A stretch of DNA of 29,349 bases, from positions 1 to 29,349 of the forward strand of contig DQVJ01000213.1 of NCBI GenBank assembly GCA_015661795.1, given 5' to 3'. Shown in pieces: positions 24,146-29,349 of the stretch. The notes under the pieces were generated by a model. The model was given only the letters and a program-made list of their open reading frames with translations. It was not told the origin of the DNA and searched no databases. The position numbers and the translations under genes were made by a program. The stretch comes from Sulfurovum sp. (GTDB taxonomy: Bacteria > Campylobacterota > Campylobacteria > Campylobacterales > Sulfurovaceae). The stretch's first letter is position 1; each line of letters begins with the position of its first letter.

Positions 24146-25464
24146 CGACTCGTAAAATACACTTTATAGGTATTGGGGGTATAGGGCTTTCAGCCTTGGC
24201 AAAATTTTTACATAATGATGGACATAAAATCTCAGGTTCAGACATTAAACAAACAGAAATTACCAATGACCTAGCAACCAATTTTGATGCTAAAATTACC
24301 ATTCCTCATCATGCAGATGCGGTTGAGGGCGTAGATAAGATTATTTACTCTGCAGCAGTACGTCCTAATAATCCTGAATATCAAAGGGCAAAAGAACTGG
24401 GTATAGAACTGTTATCCCGTAAAGAATCTTTAAAGTCTATATTGGGAGACAAAGAGGTTTATGCAGTGGGAGGGGCACATGGAAAGAGTACGACCTCTGC
24501 GATGCTCTCTTCCATTATCCCTGATTCCAATGCATTGATAGGGGCGATTAGTAAAGAGTTTGGATCAAATGTCCGACATTTCCCTAACGATAAAGTAGTG
24601 TTTGAAGCAGACGAAAGTGATGAGAGTTTTTTAAATTCTAACCCTTATCTTGCTATTGTGACCAATGTTGAACCTGAACATATGGAATATTATGAATATG
24701 ATGAAGAACGTTTTTACAGTGCCTATAGAAACTTTATAAAACTTGCTAGAATACGTGTGATTAATGCAGAAGATACATTTCTTGCTTCTCTTGAACTCGA
24801 AAGTATAAAACTGTATCCAAGTAAAGATATAAAAAATATTGAATTTGTTTTGGTGGATGGAGAACCGCATACAAAATTTGCACTGTTGGACCTAGGTGTG
24901 TTTGAGGTTTTTGGTTTTGGAAATCACATTGCACTTGATGCAGCATTGGCAATATTGGCAGCGTTAGAATTGGGAGAAGAGATAGAGGATATTAGAAACA
25001 ATCTTTTACATTATAAAGGTATTAAAAAGCGTTTTGATATTGTACAAAATCAAGAGCAATGTGTGGTTATTGATGATTATGGACACCATCCTACAGAGAT
25101 TAAAGTAACGATGCAGTCACTACAGGCTTATAAAAGCCTACGAACATTTACAAAGCTCAGTGTGATTTGGCAACCGCACAAATACTCAAGAACCATGGAT
25201 AACTTACAAGGGTTTGTAGAGTGTTTTGAAGGGGTAGATGAATTGGTTATTTTACCTATTTGGGCAGCTGGAGAGATAGAGGTAGATATTGATTTAAAAG
25301 GTGCATTTTCACGCTATAAGCTTATTATGGCAGATAGTATCACGAAAGAAGATGGTATTGTCAAAGTGTTAAAAGATGGACATGTTATACAAGAATACGG
25401 TGACGGGCTCATTACAGCTTTTGGAGCAGGAGACATCACGTATCAGATACGAGGGGAATCATAA
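24142..25464 (+). CDS. murC: UDP-N-acetylmuramate--L-alanine ligase (MurC)
   Basis: MurC adds L-alanine to UDP-MurNAc, the first amino acid of the peptidoglycan stem. The 440-residue protein has the N-terminal dinucleotide-like IHFIGIGGIGLSALA motif, the ATP loop GGAHGKSTTSAM (110-121), FEADESDESFL, TNVEPEHMEYY and the C-terminal DDYGHHPTEI and WQPHKYSRT blocks. All are standard for Mur ligases. AAGGGAG lies seven bases before the ATG. The ATG also overlaps the stop of a 14-codon frame, so initiation may be coupled. Confidence 0.96.
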   Translation: MTTRKIHFIGIGGIGLSALAKFLHNDGHKISGSDIKQTEITNDLATNFDAKITIPHHADAVEGVDKIIYSAAVRPNNPEYQRAKELGIELLSRKESLKSILGDKEVYAVGGAHGKSTTSAMLSSIIPDSNALIGAISKEFGSNVRHFPNDKVVFEADESDESFLNSNPYLAIVTNVEPEHMEYYEYDEERFYSAYRNFIKLARIRVINAEDTFLASLELESIKLYPSKDIKNIEFVLVDGEPHTKFALLDLGVFEVFGFGNHIALDAALAILAALELGEEIEDIRNNLLHYKGIKKRFDIVQNQEQCVVIDDYGHHPTEIKVTMQSLQAYKSLRTFTKLSVIWQPHKYSRTMDNLQGFVECFEGVDELVILPIWAAGEIEVDIDLKGAFSRYKLIMADSITKEDGIVKVLKDGHVIQEYGDGLITAFGAGDITYQIRGES

Positions 25465-25486
25465 TATATCAAAGGGGAGGGAAGAA

Positions 25487-26266
25487 ATGAAAAAGCTAGT
25501 GATTATTGCAGCAACGATAACTTCGTGTATGTTGGCTGATGATATCAAATTAAGTGATGTTGAAGCAAAATATGCTTCAAAGTCAACCATAGAAGCCACA
25601 AAGGATTTAAAGCAGAGTATTAACTTAGGATTTGCAAATACTACAGGGAATACAGAAACCTTAAATCTTAATGGTAAATATACATTGGGGTTTTCTACGT
25701 CGGGGTATAATAATGAAGCACTTAAAACAGCATTTGAAGCAAGTGCATATCTCACACAAAACAATGGTGTGACAGATAATGAAGAGTATACAGCAAAGCT
25801 TAGTCTAGAACAGCACATCATCGATGGCTGGTTAGGCTATACATCTTTTTATTGGTTACGTAACACATTTAGAAATTTTGATAATAAATTTGTATTTGGT
25901 GCTGGTGTAGGTAAAGAAGTTTTTAAGCAAGAACAACATTCACTCAAAATGAAATTGGGTGTGGCATATAATATTGAACAATATACAAATAATCAGCCAG
26001 AACATACATTTGTAGCACTGACTCAGTATATAGAATATCATTACCATTTAAATGAAATAAGTGCATTTTATATGAAGATTGGTGCATTGGAAAATTTTGA
26101 TGATTTTGATGATTATGAGATACTTACTGTGACAGGGTTTAACTTTTCTGTTGCTGAGAACCTAAGTGTTACTATTGAGGGAGAGGTTCGGTATGATAAT
26201 ATACCACCTATTGGATTTACAAAAACAGATACAAAATCTATTGTGCGTATTGGATATGATTTTTAG
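25487..26266 (+). CDS. DUF481 family outer-membrane beta-barrel protein
   Basis: The 259-residue protein begins with a signal peptide (MKKLVIIAATITSCMLA, then DD). It continues with alternating amphipathic strands typical of DUF481/YdiY-like salt-induced outer-membrane proteins: SINLGFANTTGNTETLNLNG, AKLSLEQHIIDGWLGYT, a VFGAGVGKEVF turn and a terminal strand ending in aromatic F (KSIVRIGYDF), the outer-membrane insertion signal. The start at 25487 is chosen for its signal peptide and GGGAGGGAAG just upstream; longer in-frame starts overlap murC. The barrel's function is unknown. It converges with the esterase gene, leaving 9 bp. Confidence 0.8.
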   Translation: MKKLVIIAATITSCMLADDIKLSDVEAKYASKSTIEATKDLKQSINLGFANTTGNTETLNLNGKYTLGFSTSGYNNEALKTAFEASAYLTQNNGVTDNEEYTAKLSLEQHIIDGWLGYTSFYWLRNTFRNFDNKFVFGAGVGKEVFKQEQHSLKMKLGVAYNIEQYTNNQPEHTFVALTQYIEYHYHLNEISAFYMKIGALENFDDFDDYEILTVTGFNFSVAENLSVTIEGEVRYDNIPPIGFTKTDTKSIVRIGYDF

Positions 26267-26275
26267 AAGTTTTGA

Positions 26276-26881
26276 TTAGAATGTCATTTCTTTTATTTTG
26301 TTATATATTGATTCACCCATGATTTTATATCCTGATGCATTTGGGTGTATTTGGTCAATTTTATAGTGAGGATTTGATAAGATATCTGTGAGTGTATCAT
26401 TGAGAAGTGGTATATTCTCTTCTCTTGCGATATCTTGATATAACTCTAATGGTGAGAGTCCAAATACACTAAGATTTGGTACAGCTATGAGTATAATATA
26501 GATATTTTGTTTTTTTGCCATCTGTATCATTGTTGTAAGATTCTCTTTTAAGGAAGATAAAGAGTGTTGTTGGAGTATATCATTTCCTCCAAAGCAAAGC
26601 AATATCAATTTTATAGACGTATCTTCAAGTAGATGAGGTAGCCGTAAAAGACCATCTTTTGAAGTGTCACCGTTGACACCTGCATTGATGACTTTATGAT
26701 TGAGTAGTGATGCAAGTACAGCAGGATAGCTTTGTGATGTGTCTACACCATAGCCATATGTAATACTGTCTCCAAAGGCTAAGATAGTATCTTGAGGTGT
26801 GAACATTATTTTTCCTGTACTTTTTTGTTGCAATGTAAAAATGACAAAGAGAATCAATAGAACACTCATAAGATATTTCAT
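26276..26881 (-). CDS. SGNH/GDSL hydrolase, TesA-like arylesterase/lysophospholipase
   Basis: The 201-residue protein starts with a membrane/signal helix (MKYLMSVLLILFVIFTL) and has all four SGNH blocks: FGDSI with nucleophile S39, NAGVNGD (66-72), FGGND with N100, and DQIHP with D176 and H179. This is the TesA/arylesterase group acting on acyl esters in the periplasm, where the substrate may be a lysophospholipid. The ATG at 26881 is used, because AAGGAAGC lies just before it; a start at 26923 would place an unlikely polar stretch before the signal helix. It diverges from mutS2 with a common promoter region. Confidence 0.85.
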   Translation of the reverse strand: MKYLMSVLLILFVIFTLQQKSTGKIMFTPQDTILAFGDSITYGYGVDTSQSYPAVLASLLNHKVINAGVNGDTSKDGLLRLPHLLEDTSIKLILLCFGGNDILQQHSLSSLKENLTTMIQMAKKQNIYIILIAVPNLSVFGLSPLELYQDIAREENIPLLNDTLTDILSNPHYKIDQIHPNASGYKIMGESIYNKIKEMTF

Positions 26882-26902
26882 ATGCTTCCTTATGTTGAGA
26901 GT

Positions 26903-26915
26903 ATTATAGTATAAT
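26903..26915. promoter_or_regulatory. Symmetric bidirectional -10 element between the esterase gene and mutS2
   Basis: The 13-mer ATTATAGTATAAT is a perfect palindrome around its central base. It gives TATAAT on the plus strand (26910-26915, towards mutS2) and on the minus strand (26908-26903, towards the esterase). Each lies 22-29 bases from the respective start codon. Confidence 0.55.
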
Positions 26916-26943
26916 CTCATCAAATATAGCTAGAGGAAAAGCA

Positions 26944-29172
26944 TTGTCTACAGAAAATATAAATGAAAAATCTATTATGCAAAAACTGGATTTGGATGGT
27001 TATATTTTACAGTTTAAACAATGCATGGCAAGAGAAAAACCAATAACTATGACAGGCGATATCAATCAGCACTACCGTTACATTCAAGCACTTTCCAAAA
27101 TACAGTTTCCACCCCCACCATCTGTACCGAACTTGGATCATGAATTGGCTCGTATCAAAAAACAGGCGATACTTTCATTGGATGAAATATATATGTTCAT
27201 CCAAATGATGTCATACTTTAACACATTGAATACAGTAGGCTTTACAGAACCTCTCATCTCATGGATAAGAGGGATTGAGATACCTGAAGAAATAGTTGAG
27301 ATTATAGGGTATTTTACAGATGAAGGACATATCAACCCAGAGCATGATTCCGAACTTTATAAACTTGAACGTATGATTAAACAGAATAAAATAGACATTA
27401 AAGAAACGCTCTATAAGTTGGCACATTCTTCAGGACTTAGAGACTATCTTGTAGATACCCAAGTACATTTTAATGGTGGGGAAGAAACATTGTTGGTCAG
27501 AGGTGGCTTTAATAATGTTATTAAAGCCACGGTAGTCGCCAGAAGTGCTTCTGGTTTTTTTTATATTATTCCCCAAACTATTTCTCACCTTAAAGAGAAA
27601 GAGTCAGTTTTACTTTCTCATAGAGAAGAGATAATTTACCGTTACTGTAAGCAGATATCAGCTACTTTTTTTACATGGGAACGATTTTTATCTTTTATTA
27701 ATAAAGAATATGACAGGTTTGATCACTATCAGGCACGTGTGGTTTTTGCAAGGGCAAAAGAGTATGAGTTTATTTTACCCAGTAAACAAAAACGTATCAA
27801 GTTACAGGACTTTGCTCATCCTGCTATAGATAAACCAGTACCAGTTACTATGGATTTTAACAAACAGATAATGTTGATTACTGGGGTAAATGCTGGTGGT
27901 AAGACGATGCTCTTGAAGTCTATGCTCAGTGCTGTGTATATGTCTAAGCATTTACTCCCGTTTAAATGTGATGCATCTAAGACAGAGGTGGGACACTATA
28001 AAAGTATTGAAGCGGTGATTGATGATCCGCAGTCTGTAAAAAATGATATTTCTACATTTGCAGGACGTATGCAGGAGTTTGCAAAACTTTTTTCCAAATC
28101 AGATGCGATTGTGGGAGTAGATGAAATAGAATTGGGAACGGATTCAGATGAGGCAGCTTCTTTGTTTAGGGTGATGCTGGATGAATTACGTCAAAAAGGT
28201 ATATTCTTTATTGTTACTACGCATCATAAACGTTTGGCTTCATTAATGGCATCAGATGACGAGGTGGAACTCATCGCAGCACTGTATGATGAAGAACGAC
28301 GTCTACCGACCTATACTTTTTTGCAAGGCAGTATTGGAAAAAGTTATGCTTTTGAGACGGCCGAGCGTTATGGTGTGCCTGTCAACATTGTCAAAAAAGC
28401 CAAAGAGGTATATGGTGAAGACAAAGATAACTTGAATGAACTCATTGAAAAGTCAACATCTTTAGAACGTGAAATGCGTATGAAAATAGCAAAAATTGAT
28501 GAAGAGTTGAAAGCAGTAGAGCAAAAAAGATTTAAACTTGATGAGGATGAATTAAAACTCCAAGAGAGTCATAGAAAAGCCATTGCCACACTTGAGAATC
28601 GTTATAATGCAGCGACAAAAAAAGCACGTGAAGCACTTAAAGCAAAAGAATCTACAGAAGGGAGACGTCTTTTAAATGTCGCTCATCAGCGTAAAGATTT
28701 TAAGCAAAAAGAGATTCAAAAAGTCGATGAAGTAGTACTTAAAGAAGGGGATAAAGTAAAATATCGTTCACATAAAGGTGAACTACTCTCTTTGCGTGGA
28801 AAAGATGCTACTATCATTGTGGATGGACTGAAAATGCGTGTGCCTCTTTCACAGCTTAAGCGTCGTGGTGATACATCACAGATGAAAGTAAAACCTAAAC
28901 CACGTAATCCTAAAGCAAATGTGAATATAGAGAAATCAAGTGCATCTATCTCCGTCAAACTCTTAGGTATGTATGCAGATGAAGCTATAGATACTGTAGA
29001 TAAATTTCTTTCAGATGCACTGGTCAATGGGCTGCATGAAGTACAGATTATACATGGTACCGGAGGAGGTGTATTGTCAAAACTTGTTGGGGAATATTTG
29101 AAAAATCATCCTAAAATTGGAAAGTACTATAGAATGCCTGGAAATCTGGGGATAACAGTTGTTGAACTGTAG
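26944..29172 (+). CDS. mutS2: Endonuclease MutS2
   Basis: MutS2 is a MutS-family ATPase that restrains recombination or acts in repair and ribosome quality control in other bacteria. The 742-residue protein has helical lever domains, Walker A GVNAGGKT (314-321), VDEIELGTDSDEA (Walker B/D-loop region), the THHKRLA switch, a coiled coil (about 490-570), a KOW-like linker and a C-terminal Smr domain (about 670-742). The Smr HGTGGG motif is present, but the usual LDLRG is read as VKLLG at 671-675. The start is TTG with GAGG seven bases upstream. The size is normal for Campylobacterota. Confidence 0.93.
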   Translation: MSTENINEKSIMQKLDLDGYILQFKQCMAREKPITMTGDINQHYRYIQALSKIQFPPPPSVPNLDHELARIKKQAILSLDEIYMFIQMMSYFNTLNTVGFTEPLISWIRGIEIPEEIVEIIGYFTDEGHINPEHDSELYKLERMIKQNKIDIKETLYKLAHSSGLRDYLVDTQVHFNGGEETLLVRGGFNNVIKATVVARSASGFFYIIPQTISHLKEKESVLLSHREEIIYRYCKQISATFFTWERFLSFINKEYDRFDHYQARVVFARAKEYEFILPSKQKRIKLQDFAHPAIDKPVPVTMDFNKQIMLITGVNAGGKTMLLKSMLSAVYMSKHLLPFKCDASKTEVGHYKSIEAVIDDPQSVKNDISTFAGRMQEFAKLFSKSDAIVGVDEIELGTDSDEAASLFRVMLDELRQKGIFFIVTTHHKRLASLMASDDEVELIAALYDEERRLPTYTFLQGSIGKSYAFETAERYGVPVNIVKKAKEVYGEDKDNLNELIEKSTSLEREMRMKIAKIDEELKAVEQKRFKLDEDELKLQESHRKAIATLENRYNAATKKAREALKAKESTEGRRLLNVAHQRKDFKQKEIQKVDEVVLKEGDKVKYRSHKGELLSLRGKDATIIVDGLKMRVPLSQLKRRGDTSQMKVKPKPRNPKANVNIEKSSASISVKLLGMYADEAIDTVDKFLSDALVNGLHEVQIIHGTGGGVLSKLVGEYLKNHPKIGKYYRMPGNLGITVVEL

Positions 29173-29193
29173 CTAAGTTTTAACTCCAAAAGG

Positions 29194-29199
29194 TATAAT
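29194..29199 (+). promoter_or_regulatory. Possible -10 box after mutS2
   Basis: GGTATAATATATT lies in the 58-bp gap between mutS2 and the last gene, 31 bases before its GTG. It may give that gene its own promoter. Confidence 0.35.
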
Positions 29200-29230
29200 A
29201 TATTTTAATGAATTTGATCAGGAGAATACT

Positions 29231-29349
29231 GTGAATCTAACAGATGCAGGAAGAGAAATAAAAAAAGAATTAAGTGGCGATGAAAAAGTTTTAGAAAGTG
29301 TCTTTAAGTTAGAAACACTTTATAAAAAATATAAATTTGTACTTTGGAC
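29231..29349 (+). CDS. N-terminus of a probable membrane-anchored YfgM/TPR-like protein (partial)
   Basis: From a GTG with AGGAG six bases upstream the frame runs 39 codons to the window edge. The charged helix (REIKKELSGDEKVLESVFKL) ending in KKYKFVLW resembles the cytosolic head that precedes the single membrane helix of Campylobacterota YfgM/TPR-like proteins. The membrane helix and the periplasmic part lie outside the window, so the family call is tentative. Confidence 0.5.
   Translation, partial: MNLTDAGREIKKELSGDEKVLESVFKLETLYKKYKFVLW

Noticed and set aside
1..29349. Prophage, insertion sequence, CRISPR array or defence island
   Set aside because: No transposase, integrase, inverted-repeat pair, spacer array or defence-type gene was found. 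The genes are conserved core and envelope functions.

Overview
The window is a stretch of AT-rich chromosome from a Campylobacterota (epsilonproteobacterial) bacterium, most likely a marine or sediment sulfur-oxidiser of the Sulfurovum/Sulfurimonas type. The phylum call rests on recognisable gene neighbourhoods (uvrD-truB-ispE; lnt head to head with yajC-secD-secF and a small DUF6394-like membrane protein; an aminotransferase gene and murC close to mutS2) and on the protein sequences. The genus is only a guess. No rRNA, tRNA, CRISPR array, prophage or insertion sequence was seen. Genes are tightly packed, and no gene-free stretch exceeds about 200 bases.

Layout. Bases 1-327 hold the tail of an unknown gene and a VF530-family gene. 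From 320 to 6124 everything is on the minus strand: uvrD, truB, ispE, a membrane fatty-acid desaturase and a repeat-bearing DUF2853 protein. A LysR regulator (6322-7230) diverges from uvrD. A second minus-strand block runs yidD-pyrC and then cysK-pabC-like-sspB-like. A CHAD-domain protein with a decayed CYTH-like domain (10855-12222) converges on lnt. lnt sits 11 bp head to head with yajC, which starts the yajC-secD-secF operon.

From 16825 three tightly coupled genes follow: ovoA, a PatB/MalY-like PLP lyase that is probably ovoB, and a PBP4-type D,D-carboxypeptidase carrying a C-terminal SPOR domain. The first two should make the thiol antioxidant ovothiol. Next come a small unknown gene, a DapC-like aminotransferase, an uncharacterised helical protein, murC and a DUF481 outer-membrane protein. 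A TesA-like SGNH esterase and mutS2 diverge from a symmetric promoter, and the window ends inside a gene that may encode a membrane-anchored YfgM-like protein.

Functional themes are cell-envelope construction (lnt, SecDF-YajC, YidD, MurC, PBP4-SPOR, DapC, DUF481), sulfur/thiol metabolism (CysK, OvoA, OvoB), DNA maintenance (UvrD, MutS2) and proteostasis (SspB-like). I see no wholly new multi-gene system. The items most worth following up are the ovoA-ovoB-dacB operon, the divergent SspB-like ClpXP adaptor candidate, the 50-residue tandem repeat fused to DUF2853, the glycine-rich IspE extension where csrA would be expected, and several unusual start and promoter architectures.
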